Assembly (NCBI RefSeq): GCF_001403735.1
Contig: NZ_CXPG01000020.1
Span: forward strand, 248,001 to 312,000
Direction of reading: 5' to 3'
From: Jannaschia rubra
GTDB taxonomy: Bacteria; Pseudomonadota; Alphaproteobacteria; Rhodobacterales; Rhodobacteraceae
DNA: 64,000 bases
Shown: positions 17,740 through 26,640 of the stretch, piece by piece
How positions within the stretch are numbered: the first letter of the stretch is position 1
Layout: each line of letters opens with the position of its first letter
The notes under the pieces: model-generated
Databases searched by the model: none
Told to the model about the DNA's origin: nothing
Seen by the model: the letters and a program-made list of their open reading frames with translations, nothing else
Translations under genes and position numbers: made by a program

Positions 17740-18647
17740 GTCCGCGCCTTCGGGTCGAGGATGTCGCGCAACCCGTCACCCAGCAGGTTGAAGCCCAGCG
17801 AGACGACGAAGATGGCGATGCCCGGCATCGTGGCGACCCACCAGTAGTCGATGATGTAGCCCCGCCCCGCGGCGATCATGGCACCCCATTCGGGCTGCGG
17901 CGGCTGCGCGCCGAGCCCCAGGAACCCGAGGCCTGCCGCCGTCAGGATGATGCCCGCCATGTCGAGCGTCACGCGCACGATCACCGACGACAGGCAGAGC
18001 GGCGTGACATGCCCCCAGAGGATGCGCGCCGACGACGCCCCCTGCAGCCGGATCGCGGCGATGTGGTCGGTGTCGCGGATCGTCAGGGTCTCGGCCCGCG
18101 CGAGGCGCGCATAGGGCGGCCAGGAGGTGATGGCGATGGCGATGATCGCGTTCTCGATGCCCGGCCCGAGGGCCGCGACGAAGGCCAGCGCAAGGATCAG
18201 GCGGGGAAACGCCAGGAACACGTCGGTGATGCGCATCAGCACGGTATCGACCCAGCCGCCGAAATAGCCCGCGCAGGTGCCCACCAGCAGGCCGATGGGC
18301 GTGGCGATCACCGCGACCAGCGCCACCACCATCAGGGTGATGCGGCTGCCGTGGACGATGCGGCTGAAGATGTCGCGGGCCTGGTCGTCGGTGCCCATCA
18401 GGTGCTCCGCGCTGGGCGGAAGCAGGCGCGCGGTTCGCAGGCCGCCGCCCCGCAGCGGGTCGTAGGGCGCGATGACGTCGGCGAAGATCGCCATGGCCAC
18501 CAGCGCCAGGACGATGCCCAGCCCCACCATCGCCAGCCTGTTGCGGCTGAACGCCATCCAAAGGCGATAGCTCTGCCCCAGCCGCGCCTGACGGCGCGAG
18601 GCCGGCGCCTCGGTCAGCAGCCAGTCGCGGCGCGCGGCCCCGATCAT
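17736..18647 (-). CDS. Peptide ABC transporter permease (DppC-like)
   Basis: A 303-residue inner-membrane permease. A cytoplasmic lead is followed by a first helix (LAMVGLGIVLALVAMAIFADVIAPYDP), the DppC-typical HLMGTDDQARDIFSRIVHGSR, and the transport domain with the EAA-type loop AIRLQGASSARILWGHVTP. The end QPEWGAMIAAGRGYI...WWVATMPGIAIF is diagnostic of OppC/DppC proteins. The ATG at 18647 overlaps the previous stop by four bases. Confidence 0.92.
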   Translation of the reverse strand: MIGAARRDWLLTEAPASRRQARLGQSYRLWMAFSRNRLAMVGLGIVLALVAMAIFADVIAPYDPLRGGGLRTARLLPPSAEHLMGTDDQARDIFSRIVHGSRITLMVVALVAVIATPIGLLVGTCAGYFGGWVDTVLMRITDVFLAFPRLILALAFVAALGPGIENAIIAIAITSWPPYARLARAETLTIRDTDHIAAIRLQGASSARILWGHVTPLCLSSVIVRVTLDMAGIILTAAGLGFLGLGAQPPQPEWGAMIAAGRGYIIDYWWVATMPGIAIFVVSLGFNLLGDGLRDILDPKART

Positions 18648-19711
18648 GACCGCCGCACCCGCGGGTCGAGCACCGCATAGAGAAGGTCCGACAGAAGGTT
18701 CAGCCCCACGAAGATCGCCCCGATCACCAGCGTGCACCCCAGCACGGCGTTCATGTCCGCGTTCTGGAGCGAATTGGTCAGATACATTCCCAGCCCCGGC
18801 CAGGCGAAGACCGTCTCGGTGAGCACCGACCCTTCGAGCAGGGAGGCATAGCTGAGCGCGATCACCGTCACCAGCGGCACTGCCGCGTTCCGCAAGGCGT
18901 GGCCCCAAATGATCCGCGCCTCGGACACGCCCTTGACGCGGGCGGTGGTGACGTATTCCTGCGCGAGTTCGGCCAGCATGAAGCTGCGGGTCATGCGGCT
19001 GATGTAGGCCATCGAGAAATAGCCCAGCAGCGTCGCGGGCAGTGCCAGGTGCGACACGACGTTGCCGAATGCGGCCCATTCGCCCGCGATTGCCGTGTCG
19101 ATCAGCAGGATGCCCGTAACCTTGGTGAAGTTGTATTCATAGGCGATGTCGATGCGCCCCGGCCCGGCGACCCAGCCGAGGTTGGCGTAGAACACCAGAA
19201 GGCCCAGAAGCCCCAGCCAGAAGATCGGCGCCGAATACCCCACGAGGCCCAGCACGCGCACGATCTGGTCGGTCAGGCGCCCCTGGCGCACGGCCGCCAG
19301 AACGCCCACGGGCACTCCGATCAGCGTGCCCAGCAGGATGGCGACGGTCGCAAGCTCCAGCGTGGCGGGAAAGACGCGGGCGATGTCCTCGACGATGGGG
19401 CGCTTGGTCAGGAAGGACTGGCCGAAGTCGCCTTGCAGGACGCGGACGGTATAGAGGTAGAACTGCTCCCAAAGCGGCTTGTCGAGGCCGAGCGCGATGT
19501 AGGCCGCGTCATAGGTCGACTGGCTGGCGCGGTCGCCCACGACGGCCAGCACCGGATCGACCGGCACGACCCGTCCGATCAGGAAGGTCGCCAGCAGCAG
19601 GCCGAAGAAGGTGAAGGTGATCTGCCCCGCGAAGCGCAGCACCGCCCACCCCCTGCGCCGCAGATGGAAGAGGGCGTGCGATTGCACGCCCCCCCGGTCG
19701 ATGAAGGACAT
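18644..19711 (-). CDS. Peptide ABC transporter permease (DppB-like)
   Basis: A 355-residue inner-membrane permease of the OppB/DppB type. The first helix follows a 28-residue basic lead (FTFFGLLLATFLIGRVVPVDPV). The periplasmic loop has LGLDKPLWEQFYLYTVRVLQGDFGQSF, and the EAA region is TTARVKGVSEARIIWGHALRNAAVP. The unusually polar insert around GPGRIDIAYEYNFTKVTGILLID may vary with substrate. It lies 13 bases after the binding-protein gene and overlaps dppC by four bases. Confidence 0.92.
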   Translation of the reverse strand: MSFIDRGGVQSHALFHLRRRGWAVLRFAGQITFTFFGLLLATFLIGRVVPVDPVLAVVGDRASQSTYDAAYIALGLDKPLWEQFYLYTVRVLQGDFGQSFLTKRPIVEDIARVFPATLELATVAILLGTLIGVPVGVLAAVRQGRLTDQIVRVLGLVGYSAPIFWLGLLGLLVFYANLGWVAGPGRIDIAYEYNFTKVTGILLIDTAIAGEWAAFGNVVSHLALPATLLGYFSMAYISRMTRSFMLAELAQEYVTTARVKGVSEARIIWGHALRNAAVPLVTVIALSYASLLEGSVLTETVFAWPGLGMYLTNSLQNADMNAVLGCTLVIGAIFVGLNLLSDLLYAVLDPRVRRS

Positions 19712-19724
19712 GGTCCCGACCCCT

Positions 19725-21323
19725 TCAGCCCTTGGTGACGAACTCGAATGAGTTGTCGTTGAACGACGGCCCGATGATGAAGTTCTCGACCTCGTCGCGC
19801 ATGGCCAGGACCTCGATCTCCTGGAACATGATGACGAAGGGCGAGACCTGCTGATGCTCGCGCTGCAACTCGCGGTACATCTCGGCGCGCTTCTCGGTGT
19901 CGGGCTCCAGCACGGCGGCGTCGGCCATCGCGGTCATTTCCGGAATGTCCCAGCTGTTGCGCCAGGCGAGCGGCTTCGCGGAGGCGTCGTCGGAGTTGTC
20001 GGGGTTGCGCGCGAAGGTGTCGGCGTTCGTGTGCGGGTCCTGATAGTCCGGGCCCCAGCGGCCGATGTAGATGTCGTGGTTGCGCGCGCGGTACTTGGTC
20101 AGCGTCTGCTGCCCGTCGCCCGGAATGATCTCGATGGTGATGCCCGCTCGCGCCATCGTCTGCTGGATGGCCTGTGCCATTCCGGTGATGTCGGGCGTGT
20201 TGCGCGTGTCCATCGTCACGGTGAACCCGTCGGGATACCCCGCCTCCTCCAGCAGCGCTTTGGCCTTGTCGACGTCGAGGGAATAAGGCGTCTCCTCCAG
20301 CACGCCGAGGAAGCCCTTGGGCAGGAACGACTGGTGCACCTCGACGAGGCCCTCCATCACGGTGTCCGCGATGGCCCCATAGTCGACGAGATACTTCATC
20401 GCCTCGCGCACCTTCGGATGCGACAGGTATTCGTTCTTCTGGTTCAGGCCGAGGTAGTAGATCGAGCCCTTGACCCCCTCCTGCACCTTGATGCCGTCGG
20501 CCCCGCGAAGCGCCTGGATGTCCTGCGGCGACAGCTTGCGGGCGATGTCGATGTCGCCTTCCTGCAGGAGCAGCCGTTCGGTCGCGGATTCGGGAATGTG
20601 GCGGTAGATCGAGCGCTCCAGCGCCGGCGGCTCGCCCCAGTAGTTCTGGTTGCGCTCCATCACCACGGCTTCGTTGGCGCGCCAGTCGCGGATGACGAAG
20701 GGGCCGGAGCCCGCGTAGTTGGTCTTGAGCCATTCGTAGCCGAAATCGCCGTCGGCCTCGTGCTCCAGCACCAGCGCCTTGTCGACGATGAAGCCCACCG
20801 TCGCCGTCAGGCAATAGAGCACGAGGGTCGGCGCATAGGCCTGATCCATCTCGAACTCGAAGGTCATGTCGCCGGTCTGGCGGATCGTCTCCTCGACGTT
20901 GTCGGGGGTGAAGCCGAACTGCGACAGGATGAAGGCCGGCGACTTGTCGAGCTTGATGACCCGCACGAAGCTGAACACCGGGTCTGCGGCCGTGATCGGG
21001 TTGCCGGAGGCGAACTGAAGGTCGGGCTTCATGGTGAAGGTGAAGGTCTTGCCGTCCTCCGACACCTCCCAGCTTTCGGCCAGCACGCCCGAGATGTCGG
21101 TCACGTCATCCACGTCGTAGCCCACGAGGCCGTCGTAGGTGTTGCCCAGGATCTCGGAGGCGGTGAACTCGAACACCTCGGCGGGGTCGAGGCTGATGAT
21201 GTCGTCTATGGCCCAGGCCTGGATCAGGGTGTCGGGCGGCGTCGCGGCCCATGCAAGGGGCGCCTTGAGCAGGGCCGCCGCTGCCACGGAGGAAGCGAGG
21301 AGGGTGCGTCGGGAGATGTTCAT
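19725..21323 (-). CDS. Peptide ABC transporter substrate-binding protein
   Basis: A 532-residue periplasmic binding protein of family 5 (SBP_bac_5). The N-terminus has a twin-arginine-like signal, SRRTLLASSVAAAALLKAPLAWA, suggesting export by Tat. The family pattern is clear: DPAEVFEFTASEILGNTYDGLV, LAESWEVSEDGKTFTFTMKPDLQFASGNPITA, GSGPFVIRDW and the C-terminal GRWGPDYQDPHTNADTF. It starts the operon of binding protein, two permeases, two ATPases and an M19 dipeptidase, so di- or oligopeptides are the likely ligands. About 100 bases upstream are free for a promoter. Confidence 0.92.
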   Translation of the reverse strand: MNISRRTLLASSVAAAALLKAPLAWAATPPDTLIQAWAIDDIISLDPAEVFEFTASEILGNTYDGLVGYDVDDVTDISGVLAESWEVSEDGKTFTFTMKPDLQFASGNPITAADPVFSFVRVIKLDKSPAFILSQFGFTPDNVEETIRQTGDMTFEFEMDQAYAPTLVLYCLTATVGFIVDKALVLEHEADGDFGYEWLKTNYAGSGPFVIRDWRANEAVVMERNQNYWGEPPALERSIYRHIPESATERLLLQEGDIDIARKLSPQDIQALRGADGIKVQEGVKGSIYYLGLNQKNEYLSHPKVREAMKYLVDYGAIADTVMEGLVEVHQSFLPKGFLGVLEETPYSLDVDKAKALLEEAGYPDGFTVTMDTRNTPDITGMAQAIQQTMARAGITIEIIPGDGQQTLTKYRARNHDIYIGRWGPDYQDPHTNADTFARNPDNSDDASAKPLAWRNSWDIPEMTAMADAAVLEPDTEKRAEMYRELQREHQQVSPFVIMFQEIEVLAMRDEVENFIIGPSFNDNSFEFVTKG

Positions 21324-21427
21324 GGGATGGACTCCGCTGTCGGATGGGTCGGCCTCTGATGGACCTTTCATGCGACAACAGGGCCCGTCGCGGCCGATCT
21401 TGTCAAGGGCGGCAGGCCGCCCCGGCC

Positions 21428-22222
21428 TCAGCCTCCTCCGCGACGGACCGCGGTGGCGGCGGCGAAGATCAGCGCCGCGATGCAGACGATCGTGGGCCCC
21501 GTGGGCGTGTCCCATGCCCATGACGCCCAGACCCCGCCAAGTGCCGCGACCCCGCCCAGCCCCGCCGCCGCCAGCGCCATCGTCTCGGGCGTGCGGACGA
21601 ACCGCCGGGCGGCCGCCGCGGGGATGAGGAGGAGCGCGGCGATCAGCAGCACGCCCACCACCTTGATGGCCACCGCCACCACCACGGCCAGCGACAGCGT
21701 CAGGATCAGCTGCTCGCGCCGCGGGTCGATGCCCGCCGCATGGGCCAGGTCCGCCCCCAGGGTCGAGGTCAGCAACCGTTGCCACCGCCACGCCAGAAGC
21801 GCCGTGACCAGCGCCGCGCCGCCCCAGATCACCAGAAGGTCGATGCGTCCGACCGACAGGATGTCGCCGAACAGATAGGCCATGAGGTCGATGCGGACCC
21901 CGGGCAGGAACGCCACCGCCACCAGCCCGAAGGCCAGCGCCGAATGGGCCATGACGCCCAGCAGGGTGTCCGTCGCCTCGCCCCGCCCGCTCAGCCACCA
22001 GATCGCCAGCGCCATGGCCAGCGCCACGACCAGCGCGCCCGCCAGGATCGGCACCTCCAGCGCCAGCGCCAGCGCCACGCCGAGGATCGTGGCATGGGCC
22101 GTCGCGTCGCCGAAATAGGCCATCCGCCGCCAGACGACGAAGCAGCCGAGCGGCCCCGCGGCCAGCGCCACGCCCAGCCCCGCCAACGCCGCGCGGATCA
22201 GGAAGCTGTCGAGGAGGATCAA
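21428..22222 (-). CDS. znuB: Zinc ABC transporter permease
   Basis: A 264-residue inner-membrane permease of the ABC-3 metal family, with about eight hydrophobic helices. The family opening LAGLGVALAAGPLGCFVVWRRMAYFGDATAHATILGVALALAL is distinctive, as is the middle GVLLIAALLLIPAAAARRF. The start is TTG 22222, sharing TTGA with the stop of znuC; no better start is seen. With ZnuC and ZnuA it imports Zn(II), and the adjacent zur and Zur box support zinc over manganese. Confidence 0.93.
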   Translation of the reverse strand: MILLDSFLIRAALAGLGVALAAGPLGCFVVWRRMAYFGDATAHATILGVALALALEVPILAGALVVALAMALAIWWLSGRGEATDTLLGVMAHSALAFGLVAVAFLPGVRIDLMAYLFGDILSVGRIDLLVIWGGAALVTALLAWRWQRLLTSTLGADLAHAAGIDPRREQLILTLSLAVVVAVAIKVVGVLLIAALLLIPAAAARRFVRTPETMALAAAGLGGVAALGGVWASWAWDTPTGPTIVCIAALIFAAATAVRRGGG

Positions 22223-22944
22223 GCGGCGGGTCCGTGGTCGTGGCGATGCGTGTGCTCGTGGCGATAGAGCGCGAGCGCCCCCTGCGTGCCCGTCCCGAAC
22301 AGCGCGCGATATTCGGGGGCGGAGGCCACCTGTTCGGGGTGCCCCTCGCAGCAGACGTGACCGTTGAGGCAGATCACCCGGTCGGAGGCGGCCATGACGA
22401 CATGCAGTTCGTGGCTGACCATCAGGACGGCGCAGCCCGTCTCGGTGCGGATCGCCTCGATCTGGCGATAGAAGGCAGCCGATCCGGGCTGGTCCAGTCC
22501 CTGCGTCGGCTCATCGAGGATCAGAAGCTCCGGATCGCCCAGCAGAGCGCGCGCCAGCAGGACGCGCTGCAACTGCCCCCCCGACAGGGCGCCGACCTGT
22601 GCGGGCGCCACCTGCGGCACGCCCGCGCGTTCCAGCGCAACCCGTGCCTCGGCATCGCTGACGGGCCGCGGCAGGCTCAGGAACCGCCGGACGGTCATCG
22701 GCAGGCTCGCGTCGAGCGTCAGGCGCTGGGGGACGTAGCCGATCCGCAGGCCGGGGCGGCGGACGACGCGGCCGCGCGCGGGGCGGATCGCGCCGATCAT
22801 CGCGCGCAGCAGGCTGGACTTGCCGGAGCCGTTGGGCCCCACGATGGTGACGATCTCGCCCGGGCGAAGGGTCAGGGTGACGTCGTGCAGCACCCGACGC
22901 GCGCCGTGCCGGATCTCCAACCCCTCGACGGCGATGAGGGTCAT
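22219..22944 (-). CDS. znuC: Zinc ABC transporter ATP-binding protein
   Basis: A 241-residue ATPase with Walker A GPNGSGKSSLLRAM near residues 36-48, signature LSGGQLQRVLLARAL, Walker B LLILDEPTQGLDQPG and H-loop VSHELHVVMAAS. The last residues are histidine-rich (RHEHTHRHDHG), a feature of ZnuC that may hold zinc. The ATG at 22944 overlaps the zur stop by four bases, so the order zur-znuC-znuB is translated in a coupled way. It powers uptake through ZnuB. Confidence 0.95.
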   Translation of the reverse strand: MTLIAVEGLEIRHGARRVLHDVTLTLRPGEIVTIVGPNGSGKSSLLRAMIGAIRPARGRVVRRPGLRIGYVPQRLTLDASLPMTVRRFLSLPRPVSDAEARVALERAGVPQVAPAQVGALSGGQLQRVLLARALLGDPELLILDEPTQGLDQPGSAAFYRQIEAIRTETGCAVLMVSHELHVVMAASDRVICLNGHVCCEGHPEQVASAPEYRALFGTGTQGALALYRHEHTHRHDHGPAA

Positions 22945-23417
22945 GCCAGGTCGATCTGGCATCTGGGACACAGCCCCTCGGCTTCCAGCACGGTGCTTTC
23001 GACGGCGAACCCGACACCGCTCGCGGCCTGGCCGAGGGCGTGGGTCGTGTCGACCTGCGTCTCGGCCACGGCCTCGCACCCCCGGCAGATCAGAAGGACC
23101 GGCGCGTGCCGCTGGCCCGGCGCGGTGCACGCCACGAAGGCGTTCAGACGTTCGACCCGATGCGCGAAGCCATGCGCCACCAGAAAGTCGAGCGCGCGAT
23201 ACGCCGTTGGCGGCTGCGGGTTCAGACCGTCGGCGCGCAGGATATCCATGATGTCATAGGCGCCCATCGCCTTGTGGCCGGTCAGCAGGATCTCGAGCAC
23301 TCGCCGCCGCACCGGCGTCAACTGCAATCCGTCGGCCACGCAATGCGCGCGCACCGCCGCGATCCCCGCGTCGATGCAATCGGAATGGTCGTGGGTTTCG
23401 AAGCCGATCGGGGTCAT
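22941..23417 (-). CDS. zur: Zinc uptake regulator Zur (Fur family)
   Basis: A 158-residue metalloregulator that represses zinc-uptake genes when zinc is bound. The winged-helix domain covers about residues 20-85 (QLTPVRRRVLEILLTGHKAMGAYDIMDIL, PPTAYRALDFLVAHGFAHRVE). The structural zinc site is made by CRGC near 109 and CPRC at the end. ATG 23417 is preferred because the upstream starts at 23447/23453 would place the Zur box inside the gene; no good ribosome-binding site decides the matter. The box lies 12 bases upstream, so the gene is probably autoregulated. Confidence 0.93.
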   Translation of the reverse strand: MTPIGFETHDHSDCIDAGIAAVRAHCVADGLQLTPVRRRVLEILLTGHKAMGAYDIMDILRADGLNPQPPTAYRALDFLVAHGFAHRVERLNAFVACTAPGQRHAPVLLICRGCEAVAETQVDTTHALGQAASGVGFAVESTVLEAEGLCPRCQIDLA

Positions 23418-23428
23418 TTTGGGTTGAT

Positions 23429-23440
23429 ATGTTATAACAT
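23429..23440. promoter_or_regulatory. Zur-binding site between zur and znuA
   Basis: ATGTTATAACAT is a perfect 12-base palindrome and matches the core of the proteobacterial Zur box (GAAATGTTATAACATTTC in enterobacteria). It sits in the gap between the divergent zur-znuC-znuB operon and znuA, so one site can control both. It is AT-rich in an otherwise GC-rich setting. Confidence 0.88.
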
Positions 23441-23467
23441 CCGCCATAATCAAGCCGCGTCACCCTG

Positions 23468-24391
23468 ATGAGAAGTTTCATGCCGATCCGCCTTGCCCTG
23501 CTGCTGTCTGTCGTCGCGTTCCCGGCCGGGGCCGAAGTGCCGAAGGTGGTGGCCGATGTGGGGCCGATTCATTCGATGGTCGCGCGGGTCATGGACGGGT
23601 TGGGCGCGCCGACCCTGATCGTGCCGCCCGGCCTGTCGCCCCACGGTCATGCCCTGCGCCCGTCGGAGGCGTCGGCCCTTCAGGATGCCGACGTGGTGGT
23701 GCGCGTGGGCGGCACGCTGGCCCCCTGGCTCGACGATGCCGTAGGCACGCTCGCGCCGAAGGCCCGATCGCTGGTCCTGCTCGACGTCCCGGAGACGCGG
23801 CTGCGGACCTTCGACGAGGACCATGGCCATGGTGACGACGACGACCCGCACAAGGATCACGACGCCGACGCGGTCGCCATCGATCCGCACGCCTGGCTCG
23901 ACCCCGACAACGGCAAGCTCTGGCTCGACGCGATCGCCGACACCCTGTCGGAGGCAGACCCGGAGAACGCGATCATCTATGCCGCCAATGCCGAAGCCGG
24001 GCGCGCCGAGCTCGACGGGTTGAAGATCGAGATCGAGGGGACGCTCGCACCCGTGCGGGACCGGGGGTTCATCGTGTTCCACGATGCCTATGGATATTTC
24101 GAGGAGAAGTTCTCGATCCCTTCGGCAGGCGCGATCAACGTGAGCGATGCGGCGCCGCCGTCGGCCGCACGGGTCGCCGCGTTGCGCGATGCGGTGGTGG
24201 ATGCGGATGCCGTTTGCGTGTTTTCGGAGCCGCAGTTCAACACGGGTCTGGTGACGACCCTGACCGAAGGCACCGGCGCCCGCTCGGGCGTGCTGGACCC
24301 TTTGGGTGCTGCGCTTCAGCCCGGCCCCGCGCTCTATCCGGCGCTGTTGCGCGGGCTGGCGACGTCCCTGTCGGAATGCCTCGCGGAGTGA
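23468..24391 (+). CDS. znuA: Zinc ABC transporter substrate-binding protein
   Basis: A 307-residue periplasmic zinc chaperone (cluster A-I binding protein). A signal peptide is followed by the mature start EVPKVVADVGPIHSMVARVM with the first histidine ligand. LSPHGHALRPSEA gives the second region. A short His/Asp-rich loop (DHGHGDDDDPHKDHD, about residues 118-132) is the usual ZnuA metal-collecting segment, and VFHDAYGYFEEKF supplies another ligand. ATG 23468 is used; ATG 23480, preceded by GAGAAG, is an alternative with a cleaner signal peptide. It is divergent from zur across the Zur box. Confidence 0.94.
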   Translation: MRSFMPIRLALLLSVVAFPAGAEVPKVVADVGPIHSMVARVMDGLGAPTLIVPPGLSPHGHALRPSEASALQDADVVVRVGGTLAPWLDDAVGTLAPKARSLVLLDVPETRLRTFDEDHGHGDDDDPHKDHDADAVAIDPHAWLDPDNGKLWLDAIADTLSEADPENAIIYAANAEAGRAELDGLKIEIEGTLAPVRDRGFIVFHDAYGYFEEKFSIPSAGAINVSDAAPPSAARVAALRDAVVDADAVCVFSEPQFNTGLVTTLTEGTGARSGVLDPLGAALQPGPALYPALLRGLATSLSECLAE

Positions 24392-24432
24392 AATCTGCGC
24401 CGGGGGGACTCGACAAGCCCGGCCCGAAGCTG

Positions 24433-24447
24433 GAACATTAGGGGAAC
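24433..24447 (+). promoter_or_regulatory. LexA box upstream of imuA
   Basis: GAAC-ATTAGGG-GAAC, a direct repeat with exact 7-base spacing, matches the alphaproteobacterial LexA operator (GAAC-N7-GAAC). It ends 29 bases before the imuA start. Induction of imuA-imuB-dnaE2 by DNA damage is the established arrangement for such cassettes. Confidence 0.88.
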
Positions 24448-24476
24448 ATCATAGCGATTCTCCCGGTGTTCCATTC

Positions 24477-25145
24477 ATGACGGACCCCGATCTTCCGACC
24501 TTTACCGAAGCCTTCTCGAACACGCGGGACGGTGCCGGGACAGGTTTGGTCCTGGCGCAGATCGACGCCTGGCTGGGGGCGGACGGGGCGCGGGACGGGC
24601 CGATCCTGTGGGTGCAGGACAGGACCGCCGCGCGCGAGGGCGGGCTGCCCTGCCTTCGGGGAATCGCCGGAACGGGTTTGCAGATGCCCATCCTGCGGGT
24701 CGGCGCGCGCAACGCGGCCGATGCGCTCTGGGCAATGGAGGAGGGGTTGGAATGCGCCGCATTGTCCGCCGTCGTGGGCGAGGTCTGGGGAAACCCCCGG
24801 TCGCTGGACTTCACTGCGACCAAGCGGCTGGCTCTGCGGTCGCGACGATCGGGCGTGCCGGTCTGGCTTCTCAGGCCCGACGGGGTGGCCGACCTGTCGG
24901 TGGCGCCCGACCGCTGGCGTGTCGATCCGGCACCTTCCGCGGACAACCCGTGGGACGCGCGGGCGCCGGGACAGGCGCGCTGGTGGGCCGATCTGTTCCG
25001 CACGCGGCGGGGCGCGCCCACGCGCTGGGTGGCCGGTCATGACCGCGCGGCGCATCGTGTCGATCTGGCTGCCGCGCTTTCCGATGGCACGCTGGGAACG
25101 GGCGGAGGCGACGACGCCGCGACCGGACCCCGCGCCGTGGGATGA
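24477..25145 (+). CDS. imuA: SOS mutagenesis protein ImuA
   Basis: A 222-residue RecA-like protein of the ImuA/SulA-related family, which acts with ImuB and DnaE2 in error-prone translesion synthesis. ILWVQDRTAAREGGLPCLRGIAG at about residues 42-64 and the segment GLECAALSAVVGEVWGNPRSLDFTATKRLALRSRRSGVPVW correspond to the RecA-type core, with the Walker A motif degenerate. The C-terminus (GHDRAAHRVDLAAALSDG) is the known ImuB/DnaE2-interaction end in relatives. It follows a LexA box and overlaps imuB by 107 bases in another frame. Confidence 0.85.
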   Translation: MTDPDLPTFTEAFSNTRDGAGTGLVLAQIDAWLGADGARDGPILWVQDRTAAREGGLPCLRGIAGTGLQMPILRVGARNAADALWAMEEGLECAALSAVVGEVWGNPRSLDFTATKRLALRSRRSGVPVWLLRPDGVADLSVAPDRWRVDPAPSADNPWDARAPGQARWWADLFRTRRGAPTRWVAGHDRAAHRVDLAAALSDGTLGTGGGDDAATGPRAVG

Positions 25146-26640
25146 CCCGGCGCCCGGCCCCGATGCCGACGCGCCCCTGGTGCTGGCCGCCGAAGGACCC
25201 CACGGGCCGGTGATTCACGCCGCGAACGTCGCCGCCATGCAGGCCGGGGCGGTGCGGGGCGGGCGGGTGACGGATGCGCGCGCGCTCTGCCCCGACCTGC
25301 AGGTGATCCCCGCCGATCTGGCGGGCGATGCGGCGGCGCTGGAGCGGCTGGTCCTCTGGGCCCGGCGCTGGTGCCCCTGGTCGGCGGTGGACGGGGCCGA
25401 CGGGATGGTGCTGGACACCACCGGATCGGACCACCTGTGGGGGGGCGAGGCCGCGATGCTGGCGGACATGGAGACACGGCTGGAAGCGCTGGGCCAGTCC
25501 GTCCGCATCGCTCTGGCCCCCACCCATGGCGCGGCCTGGGCGCTGGCGCGATACGGCGACGCGCGCGAGATCTGCGGAGGCCCGGCGCTGAAGGCGCGGG
25601 TGGCGATGCTGCCCGTTGCGGCGCTGCGGCTGGACGGGACGACGCTGCTGACGTTGCGGCGGCTGGGGCTGAAGCGGGCAGGCGACCTCATGGCCATTCC
25701 CCGCGCCACGCTGGAACGGCGGTTCGGCAGGGACGGCAAGGCCCTGGCCACGCCGCTGCGGCGGCTGGACCAGATGACCGGCGCGCTGCCCGAGCCGGTC
25801 GTCAGCGCCGCCCCGCCCCGCCGGTTCCGCGTCGTCCGCCGCCTGCCCGAGCCGGTGATGGACCCGCAATCCCTGCTGGAGGAGCCGATGACGGACCTCT
25901 GCGCCGACTTGGCACAGGCGGGATGCGGCCTGCGCGGCCTGCGGCTGGAGCTTTACCGGACCGATGGCACCGCGACGCGGCTGGAGTCGGGCTGCGCGCG
26001 GGCCAACCGCGACGCGGCCCACCTGATCCGCCTGCTGTCGCGTCATTTCGAGAGCCTGGACGCCGGGTTCGGCTTCGACACCCTGAGCCTGGAGGCGCTG
26101 CGGGTCGAGGACATGGCCGCGGCGCAGGTCCGGCTCGACGGCGGCATCGACAGCGAACTGGCCGTCGCCACGCTCATCGACCGGCTGTCGGCGCGGCTGG
26201 GCGGGCAGGCGGTGCAGATGCCCGACCCCCGCGCCAGCCACCTGCCCGAACGGGCCGAGGGCTGGGCCCCCGCGCTGCGGGGCGGGCGCGCCGACCTGCT
26301 GGCGCCCGGCGGTCTGGGCGGCGGCGGCATGGTCGCGCCCGCCCGCGACCGGCCCGTCCGTCTGCTGCAGGTGCCCGAGCGGATCGAGGTTCTCTATGCG
26401 GTGCCCGAAGGGCCGCCGGTGCGGTTCAAATGGCGGCGCAAGCCCTATCTTATTCGGCGCCATCAGGGACCGGAACGCATCGCCCCCGAATGGTGGCGCG
26501 CGCGCCCCGGCACTCGGCTGCGCGACTACTACAAGGTCGAGGTGGCGGAAGGTGCGCGCTACTGGCTGTTCCGCGAAGGCATGGCGGGCGACGGCCGGGG
26601 CGATGAGCCTGACTGGTTCCTGCACGGGATGTTCGCCTGA
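25039..26640 (+). CDS. imuB: Y-family polymerase-like protein ImuB
   Basis: A 533-residue relative of DinB-type polymerases that serves as the adaptor linking DnaE2 to the sliding clamp. RRIVSIWLPRFPMARWERAE at the N-terminus fixes the ATG at 25039, inside imuA. The palm is recognisable (WCPWSAVDGADGMVLDTTG, AWALARYGDAREICGG), but the catalytic acidic residues of active Y-family enzymes (first-strand Asp and the Asp-Glu pair) are absent, as expected for ImuB. The C-terminal half is the ImuB-specific extension ending YWLFREG...DWFLHGMFA. It overlaps dnaE2 by one base. Confidence 0.92.
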   Translation: MTARRIVSIWLPRFPMARWERAEATTPRPDPAPWDDPAPGPDADAPLVLAAEGPHGPVIHAANVAAMQAGAVRGGRVTDARALCPDLQVIPADLAGDAAALERLVLWARRWCPWSAVDGADGMVLDTTGSDHLWGGEAAMLADMETRLEALGQSVRIALAPTHGAAWALARYGDAREICGGPALKARVAMLPVAALRLDGTTLLTLRRLGLKRAGDLMAIPRATLERRFGRDGKALATPLRRLDQMTGALPEPVVSAAPPRRFRVVRRLPEPVMDPQSLLEEPMTDLCADLAQAGCGLRGLRLELYRTDGTATRLESGCARANRDAAHLIRLLSRHFESLDAGFGFDTLSLEALRVEDMAAAQVRLDGGIDSELAVATLIDRLSARLGGQAVQMPDPRASHLPERAEGWAPALRGGRADLLAPGGLGGGGMVAPARDRPVRLLQVPERIEVLYAVPEGPPVRFKWRRKPYLIRRHQGPERIAPEWWRARPGTRLRDYYKVEVAEGARYWLFREGMAGDGRGDEPDWFLHGMFA

